Shown: positions 27,510-35,043 of the stretch, piece after piece
Layout of the letters: each line of letters opens with the position of its first letter
How positions within the stretch are numbered: position 1 is the stretch's first letter
NCBI RefSeq assembly: GCF_013337115.1
Contig: NZ_SGWE01000005.1
Coordinates: forward strand, 1 to 64,000
Origin: Deinococcus sp. JMULE3
GTDB taxonomy: Bacteria > Deinococcota > Deinococci > Deinococcales > Deinococcaceae
Direction: 5' to 3'
Length of the DNA: 64,000 nucleotides
Made by a program: the position numbers and the translations under genes
Notes under the pieces: model-generated
Databases searched by the model: none
Seen by the model: only the letters and a program-made list of their open reading frames with translations
What the model was told of the DNA's origin: nothing

Positions 27510-27923
27510 GCCAGCACTCCGTGCCCAGTGTCAGCGTGGCGCCCACGCGACCCGCCCGGCATGATGCTCATGGTCCTGATATGTCCATCCGCGTTCCCTC
27601 TGTCCCTCAGTGGACAAGTGCGGCTGAGCCTTGCAATACAAGGTACTGGCCTGATCAGCTGAATGAGCAAGTCTGTCTGCCAAGTCATCGCCACGGACAG
27701 CGACTCATACGAACTCCGGCTGAATGGCTGACAAAGCCGTTCAATCCGAGCGGACGCGAGTGGGAGAAAAACTGAGGCGAGCGGCTCGGTGGGGTGGCGA
27801 TGACTTCTGGGACTGCCTGTAGCTCGTCGGGATGCCATGTCCAGCCGCCAACACATCAGTCTCCCGAAGTGTCAGGTGCCGAGGGTGAAACTGACGCCAT
27901 GATCCTCAATGGCCGAACGCGAG
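27510..27923. other. intergenic region holding a dispersed-repeat fragment
   Basis: No gene supported. It contains a tiny hairpin CCTTG-CAATA-CAAGG (27629-27643) and the half repeat described at 27704-27772. The rest shows scattered stops in all frames. Confidence 0.45.
27704..27772 (-). repeat. half copy of the dispersed noncoding repeat
   Basis: ACTCATACGAACTCCGG through GAATGGCTGACAAAGCCG and TTCAATCCGAGCGG matches the complement of one end of the full copy at 60948-61087, including the run GAATGGCTGACAAAGCCG. The matching stops after GAGAAAAAC, so the other half is lost. Confidence 0.8.
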
Positions 27924-28811
27924 TCATGTGGACAGGGTCACGAGATTTCGCAGGTGATCCCGTGCGAATGCAGCCCGCGCCGTGAAGGTCGCCTCGGTCC
28001 ACGCGAGGTACAGGGTGTTGGTGGGCGGTTCGGCCACGTGGTGAAGGACGCGCAGGTCGCCGCGCTGCACAGCCGGGCCCGCGAGGTACTCCGGGAGGAC
28101 CGTCACGCCGGCCCCGCTGACCGCCGCGTCGCGCAGTCCGCGCAGGTCCGGCAGGACCAGCGCCGGAACACTTTCCAGGCGCGCGCCGAATACCACGCGC
28201 CAGTAGCGGCGCAGCAGTGGCAGGTCGTCCGCGTAGGCCAGCAGCGGCACCTCGTTCAGGTCCGCGCTGCGCAGCGCCCGCCCGGGGAGCCGCTCGGCCC
28301 AGCGGGGCGCGCCGACCAGGAGGAAGCGTTCCTCGAACAGCGGTTCGCTGGTCAGTCGCGCGTCCGGGCGGGTGGTGGCGATCATCAGGTCGAGGTGCCC
28401 CTCGGCGACCTGTTCGGCGAGGTCGTCACTCAGGCCGCAGTGGACGCGCAGTTGAAGACCACCCTCGAGCAGTGGGATCAGGTGCGGGACGACGCGGGCG
28501 TGCAGGAATTCCGCCGGGCCGCCCAGCCGAAGCGGGCCGGGCAGGTCGCGGGCGCGGGTGCGCGTGGCACTTAGCGCGGCGTCAAGGGCGTCCAGGTGCG
28601 GGGCGATCAGGCGGGCCAGGGCGTGGGCGGCGCCGGTGGGGGCCAGGCCGCGCGGGAGGCGCTGGAAGAGCGGTTGCCCGAGCTGCGTTTCGAGCAGGCG
28701 CAGGTGCTGCGACGCGGCGGGTTGCGTGAGATTCAGTTTCGGCGCGGCCCCCGACACGGAGCCCTCGCGGTAGATGGTCAGGAACGTCCGCAGGTGCTGG
28801 AGGCGCGACAT
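27924..28811 (-). CDS. LysR-family transcriptional regulator
   Basis: 295 residues. The N-terminal winged helix reads LRTFLTIYREGSVSGAAPKLNLTQPAASQHLRLLETQLGQPLF, followed by the linker helix and a periplasmic-binding-like effector domain (GPLRLGGPAEFLHARVV; GVTVLPEYLAG). It is transcribed divergently from the DJ-1/PfpI gene with 164 bp between, the normal arrangement for a LysR protein controlling its neighbour. TACCTT lies 5 nt before ATG. Effector unknown. Confidence 0.95.
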   Translation of the reverse strand: MSRLQHLRTFLTIYREGSVSGAAPKLNLTQPAASQHLRLLETQLGQPLFQRLPRGLAPTGAAHALARLIAPHLDALDAALSATRTRARDLPGPLRLGGPAEFLHARVVPHLIPLLEGGLQLRVHCGLSDDLAEQVAEGHLDLMIATTRPDARLTSEPLFEERFLLVGAPRWAERLPGRALRSADLNEVPLLAYADDLPLLRRYWRVVFGARLESVPALVLPDLRGLRDAAVSGAGVTVLPEYLAGPAVQRGDLRVLHHVAEPPTNTLYLAWTEATFTARAAFARDHLRNLVTLST

Positions 28812-28975
28812 GCCCCAAGGTATAAAAAAAATAGGGTCAAGAGGTCAATTCGCGTTATTTGATGATAGATGCGCCGGTCGGTAAGGTAGGGGCACTTCGG
28901 CGGACGGCCCGCCGGGCAAGCCAAGCCCCTCACCTACGTGCCAGCCCCCCGACGGGGGCCGGTCAAGGAGTCCCT
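28812..28975. promoter_or_regulatory. divergent promoter region of the LysR and DJ-1/PfpI genes
   Basis: AT-rich core (28820-28835, a run of eight A) next to the lysR start, then a GC-rich leader to the DJ-1/PfpI gene with AAGGAG before its ATG. A LysR site is expected here, but I could not single out a T-N11-A motif with confidence. Confidence 0.5.
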
Positions 28976-29656
28976 ATGTCCCGCAACGTCCTGTTCGTCC
29001 TGACCAGCCACAACGACCTCGGCGGCGTCCGCCCTACCGGCTTCTACCTTTCCGAACTCGCCCACCCGTACCACGTGTTCACCCGCGCGGGATTCGACGC
29101 GGACTTCATCAGCGTCCAGGGCGGCCAGCCCCCCATGGACGGCGCCGACCCCAGCGACCCCGAACAGAAGGCCGTCCTGGACGACGCGGCGCTCATGGCC
29201 CGCCTCAGCGCGACGCGCCGCGCGGCTGACGTGAACGCCGACGACTACGACCTGATCTTCTACGTGGGTGGCCACGGCACCATGTGGGACTTCCCCGACG
29301 ATCAGGACCTCGCCAGCCTCGCCTCGCGCATCTACGAGCGCGGTGGGATGGTCGCCGCCGTCTGCCACGGTCCCGCCGGGCTCGTGAACATCCGCCTGAG
29401 TGACGGCCAGTACCTCGTCAGCGGCAAGCGCGTGGCCGCCTTCACGAACGACGAGGAACGCGCCGTGAACCTCAGCGACGTCGTGCCCTTCCACCTCGAA
29501 ACCCGCCTGATCGAACGCGGCGCCCACCACACCAAGGGCAGCAACTTCGAACCGCACGTCGAGATCGACGGCCGCCTCGCCACCGGGCAGAACCCCGCCT
29601 CGGCCCGCCCGCTGGCCGAAGCGATCGTGCCCATCCTGAACGACCTGCCCCGCTGA
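28976..29656 (+). CDS. DJ-1/PfpI family protein (Hsp31-like)
   Basis: 226 residues from the ATG behind AAGGAG; upstream codons in the frame lack conservation. The conserved GFYLSELAHPYHVF gives the active-site Glu27; YVGGHGTMWDF and AAVCHGPAGLVNI supply the nucleophile elbow with Cys130-His131. This subgroup acts as a glyoxalase III/deglycase-type detoxifier of reactive carbonyls or as a chaperone. It is divergent from LysR and followed by an SDR gene. Confidence 0.92.
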   Translation: MSRNVLFVLTSHNDLGGVRPTGFYLSELAHPYHVFTRAGFDADFISVQGGQPPMDGADPSDPEQKAVLDDAALMARLSATRRAADVNADDYDLIFYVGGHGTMWDFPDDQDLASLASRIYERGGMVAAVCHGPAGLVNIRLSDGQYLVSGKRVAAFTNDEERAVNLSDVVPFHLETRLIERGAHHTKGSNFEPHVEIDGRLATGQNPASARPLAEAIVPILNDLPR

Positions 29657-29674
29657 CAGCGCCGCAGACCCAGT

Positions 29675-29706
29675 GCCGCCCCGCCCGCAGTGACGGCCGG
29701 GGCGGC
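29675..29706 (+). terminator. hairpin between the DJ-1/PfpI and SDR genes
   Basis: GCCGCCCCG (29675-29683) pairs with CGGGGCGGC (29698-29706) around a 14-nt loop. With no T run it may be an attenuator or mRNA-processing hairpin rather than a strong terminator. The SDR gene starts 21 bp later behind CGGAGG. Confidence 0.4.
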
Positions 29707-29727
29707 GCCCCTTCCCGGAGGACTGAC

Positions 29728-30525
29728 ATGAACCTGAACCTGCGTGGCCGGCGCGCCCTGATCACCGGCTCCACCCTGGGCATCGGCCGCGCGCTGGCCG
29801 AGACCCTCCTGCGCGAGGGGGCGTCTGTCATCGTGCACGGCCGCGACCACGCCCGCGTCGGGCACGCCGCGGAGATGCTCAGCGAACTCGGCCCGGTCGA
29901 CGGCATCGCCGCCGACCTCTCCACCCCGCAGGGCGCGGCGGACCTGACCGACTTCACGCGCCGCACGGGCGGCATCGACATTCTCGTGAACAACGTGGGC
30001 GCCTTCGGCATCCAGCCGTTCTTCACCACCGGCGACGACGCCTGGACGGCCGCGTTCGAGTTGAACGTCCTCAGTGGCGTGCGGCTCGCGCGGGCGTTCA
30101 TGCCGGACATGCTCGCGCGCGGCTGGGGCCGCGTGATCTTCATCTCCAGCGAGCAGGCCCTGAAACCCAGCCCGGACATGCTGCCGTATGCGACGAGCAA
30201 GGCGGCGCAGGTCGCCGTGGCACGCGGCCTGGCCGAACTCTCGCGCGGCACGGCCGTCACGGTGAACAGCGTGCTCGTGGCCCCCACCTGGAGTCCCGGC
30301 GTGCAGAACTTCCTGGGCGAGCAGGCCGCGCGTGGCGGCGACAGCCTCAACGGGACGCGGCAGGCGTACTTCGAGCGTGGGGACGGTCAGGCGTCCCTGC
30401 TGGGCCGGTTCGCGCATCCGCAGGAGATCGCGGATGCCGTGGCCTTCCTGGCGTCCCCGAACGCCGCGGCGATCAACGGCACTGCGTACCGCGTGGACGG
30501 CGGCCTGATCCGCGCCGCGACCTGA
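29728..30525 (+). CDS. short-chain dehydrogenase/reductase
   Basis: 265 residues, classical SDR. The cofactor motif TGSTLGIG is at 13-20; NNVG at 88-91; the catalytic residues are Ser140/Ser141, Tyr154 and Lys158 (YATSK). It ends INGTAYRVDGGLIRAAT, the standard SDR C-terminus. HGRD at the end of beta-2 suggests NADP preference. A CGGAGG site precedes the ATG. Probably co-transcribed with the DJ-1/PfpI gene and controlled by the divergent LysR protein. Confidence 0.93.
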   Translation: MNLNLRGRRALITGSTLGIGRALAETLLREGASVIVHGRDHARVGHAAEMLSELGPVDGIAADLSTPQGAADLTDFTRRTGGIDILVNNVGAFGIQPFFTTGDDAWTAAFELNVLSGVRLARAFMPDMLARGWGRVIFISSEQALKPSPDMLPYATSKAAQVAVARGLAELSRGTAVTVNSVLVAPTWSPGVQNFLGEQAARGGDSLNGTRQAYFERGDGQASLLGRFAHPQEIADAVAFLASPNAAAINGTAYRVDGGLIRAAT

Positions 30526-30532
30526 CTGCGCA

Positions 30533-30575
30533 AGGGGCGGGCACCGGTTGGCATTCACCTCCGGTGCCCGCCCCT
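30533..30575. terminator. bidirectional terminator hairpin
   Basis: Perfect 15-bp arms AGGGGCGGGCACCGG and CCGGTGCCCGCCCCT with a 13-nt loop, placed between the convergent SDR and MBL genes. No T run, but position and stem strength fit a shared terminator. Confidence 0.65.
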
Positions 30576-30581
30576 GTGGCA

Positions 30582-31328
30582 TCACGCCAGGGTCAGGGTG
30601 TCACCGTCCTGCGGAACGCGCAGGCGCGCCTCCACCCCGGCCTGCTGCGCGGCGCGGCGCAGATCGGCGCGGGTGGAGAAGCAGTGGTCGAGGCTCTCGA
30701 GGTGCACGGCCACGACCGTCGCGTCCGGCGCGGCGCGCAGCACCTCCACCGTCTGCGTGGCATCCATGATCAGCAGCGTGCCGCCCAGCGCCGCGCCGCC
30801 CGAATGGGTGACGATCACGTCCGGCCGCTCACGGGTGACCGTGTCGGTCACGGCGGGAATCAGCACGGTGTCGCCCGTCCAGTACACGGTGGGTTCGCCG
30901 GGGGCGCGCAGCACGAACCCCATCGCAGCCCCCATCTGCGCGAGGATGTCCCCACTGCCGTGCTCGCCGTCCGTGCGGGTGAACGTCAGGTCCGCCACGC
31001 GGACCGTGTCCTGTAGGGGCGTGACGTCCCGGAAGCCGTGCCCGCGCAGGGTGTCCTCGTCTCCCGGCTGGCACAGCACCGGCAGGTCTTTGGGCAGGGC
31101 CGAGATGGCCGCCGGGTCGAGGTGATCCGGGTGGAGGTGCGACACGACCAGCAGGGTCACGCCGCGCAGCACGTCCTGCGCGGGGACGGGCAGGGGTACG
31201 GTCGGGTTGGGGGACACGCCCGCGAACGACGGCAGGCTGTGCAGGTCGCCCAGCATCGGGTCGATCAGGACGGTCTGCCCGGCGAGTTCCAGGCGCAGGG
31301 TGGCGTTACGGACGAGCGTCAGGTTCAT
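30582..31328 (-). CDS. MBL-fold metal-dependent hydrolase
   Basis: 248 residues of the UlaG/YtkL-like type. The metal motif is SHLHPDHLD (His64, His66, Asp68, His69), with YWTGDT and VTHSGG as further metal or fold motifs and VAVHLESLDHC supplying the last histidine. Substrate unknown. Its start lies within the end of the merR gene (overlap 31306-31328), so it is the second gene of a merR-mbl operon and is likely its regulated product. Confidence 0.9.
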   Translation of the reverse strand: MNLTLVRNATLRLELAGQTVLIDPMLGDLHSLPSFAGVSPNPTVPLPVPAQDVLRGVTLLVVSHLHPDHLDPAAISALPKDLPVLCQPGDEDTLRGHGFRDVTPLQDTVRVADLTFTRTDGEHGSGDILAQMGAAMGFVLRAPGEPTVYWTGDTVLIPAVTDTVTRERPDVIVTHSGGAALGGTLLIMDATQTVEVLRAAPDATVVAVHLESLDHCFSTRADLRRAAQQAGVEARLRVPQDGDTLTLA

Positions 31329-31719
31329 GGGGGTCCTCCAGGGTGGGGGCGCAGGCCGGGCCAGTGCCGGTCAGTTCGCTCAGTTGCGTGGTCAGGCGGT
31401 CACGGATGACGTGCAGGTCACGCAGCTGCGCGTCGATGTCGGCGAGTTTGCGGCGGTAGAAGTCGGCCGCGACGTCGTTCCCGGCCGGGTCGTCCGGTCC
31501 GTGCCCATCCTGCCAGCACGGCGCGAACCGGCGGATCTCGTCGAGCGTGAAGCCGACCGACAGGAACAGGCGGATCAGGCGCACCCGCGCGATGTCGTCT
31601 GGCGTGAACGTCCGGTAGCCGTTCTCCTGCCGGACGCTGCTCAGAACGCCCGCCTGGTCGTAGTGCCGCAGGGCGCGGACGCTGGTGCCGGTGCGGGCCG
31701 CGAGTTCACCGATGCGCAT
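31306..31719 (-). CDS. MerR-family regulator
   Basis: 137 residues. MRIGELAARTGTSVRALRHYDQAGVL is the MerR helix-turn-helix, followed by the second wing (RQENGYRTFTPDDIARVRLIRLFLSVGFTLDEIRRF) and a coiled coil (RRKLADIDAQLRDLHVIRDRL). A single Cys in APCWQDG and one near the end (GPACAPT) could take part in sensing but do not match a known metal set. Leaderless start: TAGCCT sits 6 nt before ATG in a 20-bp-spaced promoter typical of MerR control. Confidence 0.93.
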   Translation of the reverse strand: MRIGELAARTGTSVRALRHYDQAGVLSSVRQENGYRTFTPDDIARVRLIRLFLSVGFTLDEIRRFAPCWQDGHGPDDPAGNDVAADFYRRKLADIDAQLRDLHVIRDRLTTQLSELTGTGPACAPTLEDPHEPDARP

Positions 31720-31725
31720 GCCCCC

Positions 31726-31757
31726 AGGCTAGACCCTGACGTCAGTGTCAGGGTCAA
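31726..31757 (-). promoter_or_regulatory. MerR-type promoter/operator
   Basis: On the minus strand TTGACC (-35) and TAGCCT (-10) are 20 bp apart, the long spacing characteristic of MerR-activated promoters. The spacer holds ACCCTGAC-N6-GTCAGGGT (31733-31754), a perfect 8-bp inverted repeat. The merR ATG follows the -10 by 6 nt. Confidence 0.85.
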
Positions 31758-32215
31758 GAGGGCAGGCTGGCCTCCCGCTGTAATCGAGCGGCAAAACACT
31801 GTGATTCCATCGACTCTGAAGTGCACTGTCGGGGGTGTCATGCAGACCCTGCGGTACGGCCAAGCGGGCGAGACCTGCTTCACGTTCCAGAACCCGGTGC
31901 CTGCGCCGCTCACCTTGCCCGGCACCGGCACGCAGACGCACTGTGCCAGGGGGAAGTGAGTTCCTTCGTGTTGCGCCCATACCGCGAACTATCATGACCA
32001 GCAGCAAGTACAGCCGACGGCACGACGGTCACAAAAGTTCGCGGTCGACACGCCAAGGCGAACAGCTCCCCTTCCGCTCCAGATTGTGCCATGCGTTGGA
32101 GTTCCCCCCGCATGGCATTCAGATTCTTACCGGGTGATTTCGGGCAAATGTGGTGACGACCTGCTCAACCTCAGATCAGTCGCCCACCCGATCCGGGAAT
32201 GAATAGAATGGGTGG
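31758..32215. other. intergenic region, no supported gene
   Basis: Stops occur in all frames. A 39-codon ORF (31840-31959) has no ribosome site or recognisable motif. The arsR -10 TAGAAT is at 32204-32209, exactly 6 nt before the GTG. Confidence 0.4.
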
Positions 32216-32533
32216 GTGACGCTCACTTCTCCGTCGGTGCTGGATCAACTCAGGGCGCTGGCGCAGGACACCCGCTACGACCTGGTGCGTCACCTCGCCG
32301 CCGGGGAGCGCTGCGTGTGCGACCTGGAGGTTCTGCTGTCCCTGCCGCAGTCGAAGGTGTCATACCACCTGGGTGTGCTGCGCGACGCCGGGCTGGTCAC
32401 GGCCGAGCAGCGGGGCAAGAACACGTATTACGCGCTGCGCCGGGAGGTGCTGTACCGCCTGGGCGGGGCGCTGCTGACCGATCTGCTGCCGGACGGAATG
32501 CCCATGACGCATCAAGTGAAATCGGTGTGTTAA
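32216..32533 (+). CDS. arsR: ArsR-family metalloregulator
   Basis: 105 residues. The helix-turn-helix is SLPQSKVSYHLGVLRDAGLV with wing RGKNTYYAL. ERCVCDLE puts Cys33 and Cys35 on helix alpha-3, the As(III)-sensing motif of classical ArsR. GTG start with TAGAAT 6 nt upstream (leaderless). It is followed 9 bp later by arsC, so it should repress an arsR-arsC operon and release it with arsenite. No arsenite exporter is in the window. Confidence 0.93.
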   Translation: MTLTSPSVLDQLRALAQDTRYDLVRHLAAGERCVCDLEVLLSLPQSKVSYHLGVLRDAGLVTAEQRGKNTYYALRREVLYRLGGALLTDLLPDGMPMTHQVKSVC

Positions 32534-32542
32534 CGTCGGGGT

Positions 32543-33004
<462 letters not shown>

Positions 33005-33078
33005 GCGCGGGCTGCGCCGGGAGCGACAGCGTGGATCCCGCTGACCGGGGCCCACGCTGCCGTGCCGTCCCGGCGTGA

Positions 33079-33217
33079 CCTGATACCGATTCCGTCTGTT
33101 TCGTGCACTACCCGGACCGGCACCGGGTTGCCTGGTCCATGCCCCGAGGGGTGTTCTTCTGCTCGCGCTGCTCGGATGGAAGGGGCTGTACAGAAGTCCA
33201 TTCGACGCGGGATGCAA
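33079..33217 (+). repeat. dispersed noncoding repeat, diverged full-length copy
   Basis: TGATACCGATTCCGTCTGTTTCGT at the left end (read in two parts: TGATACCGATTCC and GTCTGTTTCGT) and TTCTGCTCGCGCTGCTCGG in the middle follow the copy at 60948-61087 in the same orientation, with many substitutions. It directly abuts a second copy in inverse orientation. Confidence 0.7.
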
Positions 33218-33358
33218 GTGATATGCACTCCGGTTAAAAGGTTTGCAAAAACTTTCAACCCGACCGGATGCGAGTAGGAGCGAAACGGGTTCCGGTCGTG
33301 GAGTTGGCAACCCGGTGTGGTTCCGGGTTGTCAACGAAACAATCGGAGCGTGTATGAC
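33218..33358 (-). repeat. dispersed noncoding repeat, full-length copy
   Basis: The complement of this segment aligns over its whole length with 60948-61087. Shared blocks include CGAAACGGGTTCCGG, CGTGGAGTTG and GTTGTCAACGAAACAA. The ends GTGATATGCACTCCGG and GGAGCGTGTATGAC are imperfect inverted repeats of each other. Together with the copy at 33079-33217 it forms a head-to-head pair after arsC. Confidence 0.82.
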
Positions 33359-33616
33359 ATCACCTGAATCCCGTGTGACCCTGCACGGGTCCCGGTGTGT
33401 GGGTGGCCTGCAGAGGGGCGGCGTTGCCCTTCCTGAACCGAGCAGCGTGAGGACCTGCCGACAAATGCGGTTGGACGTGGAGTTGAGGGGCGTGCTGTTG
33501 GCCCTTCCATGAAGCTGGAGACCGCTGTGACGCTCTGCGGGCTGTGTGGTCTGGTTGGGGCTCCGAGTCAGGCCGCGTGGTGTTGCGGGGGCGGGGGCGC
33601 GGTCCGGGGGCGGGTG

Positions 33617-33662
33617 TTGACACTGCCTGGGGGGCGCCGTAAGGTGTGGTTAATCGTTAACC
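33617..33662 (+). promoter_or_regulatory. promoter and palindromic operator of the TRAP transporter operon
   Basis: TTGACA (33617-33622), 17-bp spacer, TAAGGT (33640-33645). Immediately downstream is GGTTAA-TCG-TTAACC (33648-33662), a perfect 6-bp-arm palindrome placed to block initiation. The resulting 5' leader to the dctP ATG is about 290 nt. The regulator is not adjacent. Confidence 0.75.
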
Positions 33663-33946
33663 CAACTGATGGGTGCCCCCTGGCATCCACCGCGTCCGCT
33701 CCTGCCCCGCAGGATCTTTTGCGGTTCACGCCTCGCGTGACGGTCCGCTCGCTGCTGCCCCCGGTCACGGTCTTCTCGCCCACCATGGCTTCCCACCCAC
33801 TGCCCTGCTCCGTGAACGGCCAGCCCCGCGCCGCTCACTGTCTCCGCTCGTTGCCCCGCGTGTTGCCCCTGCTCCTGACTGCGCCTGGAGGACGCCCGCA
33901 TCAGACCGCCCGGCCCGCTTCCCGCCCCTCGTCCCTGGAGGTTCCC

Positions 33947-35041
33947 ATGGCCCGCATGCCCAAAGTCCGTTCCGCCCCTCACGTCCCGGTGTCCGGTGCC
34001 CCTGCTGCCGGTATCCCAGCTGGCAGTGCCCCTGATCCCGGCGCCCCGGTGCCCCGTCACGCCGTGTCGGCGCGCGTGACGCGGGCGGCCCTGCTGGCCC
34101 TGCTGACGCTGCCCGTCCAGGCGCACGCGCAGGCGAAGATCACGTTGCGGGCCGCCGACATCCAGCCCGAGACCTACCCCACGGTGGTGGGCCTGAAAGC
34201 CATGGCGGACTACCTGAAAAAGGCCAGCAACGGCCGCATCGAGCTGCAGGTGTTCTCGGGCGGGCAGCTGGGCGACGAGCGTTCCACCATCGAACAGACC
34301 AAACTGGGCGTGCTGGACATGGTGCGCGTGTCCTCCGCGCCGGTCGCGCAGGCCTACCCGCCGATGGGCGTGTACAGTTTGCCGTTCCTGTTCCGCGATT
34401 CCACGCACCAGTGGAACGTCCTGAACGGCGCGGTCGGCAAGGAACTGCTGGCCGGGCTGGAAGGCGCGGGCTTCATCGGACTGGCGTACTACGATTCGGG
34501 CACGCGGTCGTTCTACACGACGAAAAAACCCATCCGCACGCCCGCCGACCTCAGGGGGCTGCGCATCCGCACGCAGCAGAACGAGGTCGTGCTGGACATG
34601 ATGTCCGCCCTGCAGGCCCGCCCGGTCCCGCTCTCGATGGGCGAGGTGTACTCCAGCCTTCAGACGAGCGCCATCGACGGCGCCGAGAACAACTACCCGT
34701 CGTACGGGCCGTCCGGCGCGCGGCACTTCGAGGTGGCCCGCTACTACTCGCTGACCGAGCACAACTCGGTCCCCGAGGTCGTCATGATGAGCAAGGTCCG
34801 CTGGGACAAACTCAGTCCCGCCGATCAGCGCCTGATCCGCGTGGCCGCCGCGCAGAGCGTCGCGGTGGAACGCAAGGCCTGGAACGCCCTGACCGCCGAG
34901 AGCCGCGCCGCCATCCAGAAGGCCGGTGTGACCATCACCAAGGTTGACCGCAGCGCGTTCCAGAAGGCCATGGCGCCGGTGTACGAGAAGTACCGCAAGG
35001 TGTACGGCACCCTGATCGAACGCATTCAGGACGTGCGCTGA
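33947..35041 (+). CDS. TRAP transporter substrate-binding protein (DctP type)
   Basis: 364 residues from the ATG behind TGGAGG. An extended N-region precedes a signal peptide core (AALLALLTLPVQAHAQA). The mature part has the DctP pattern: KAMADYLKKASNGRIELQVFSGGQLGDE, YSLPFLFRD, YYDSGTRSFYTTKKPIRTPADLRGLRIRT, with the conserved Arg that binds the substrate carboxylate, and LQTSAIDGAENNYPSY. It delivers an organic acid such as a dicarboxylate or sugar acid to the permease encoded 2 bp downstream. Confidence 0.93.
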   Translation: MARMPKVRSAPHVPVSGAPAAGIPAGSAPDPGAPVPRHAVSARVTRAALLALLTLPVQAHAQAKITLRAADIQPETYPTVVGLKAMADYLKKASNGRIELQVFSGGQLGDERSTIEQTKLGVLDMVRVSSAPVAQAYPPMGVYSLPFLFRDSTHQWNVLNGAVGKELLAGLEGAGFIGLAYYDSGTRSFYTTKKPIRTPADLRGLRIRTQQNEVVLDMMSALQARPVPLSMGEVYSSLQTSAIDGAENNYPSYGPSGARHFEVARYYSLTEHNSVPEVVMMSKVRWDKLSPADQRLIRVAAAQSVAVERKAWNALTAESRAAIQKAGVTITKVDRSAFQKAMAPVYEKYRKVYGTLIERIQDVR

Positions 35042-35043
35042 GC

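Noticed and set aside
31840..31959. 39-codon ORF between merR and arsR
   Set aside because: No ribosome site, no promoter at proper spacing, no motif.
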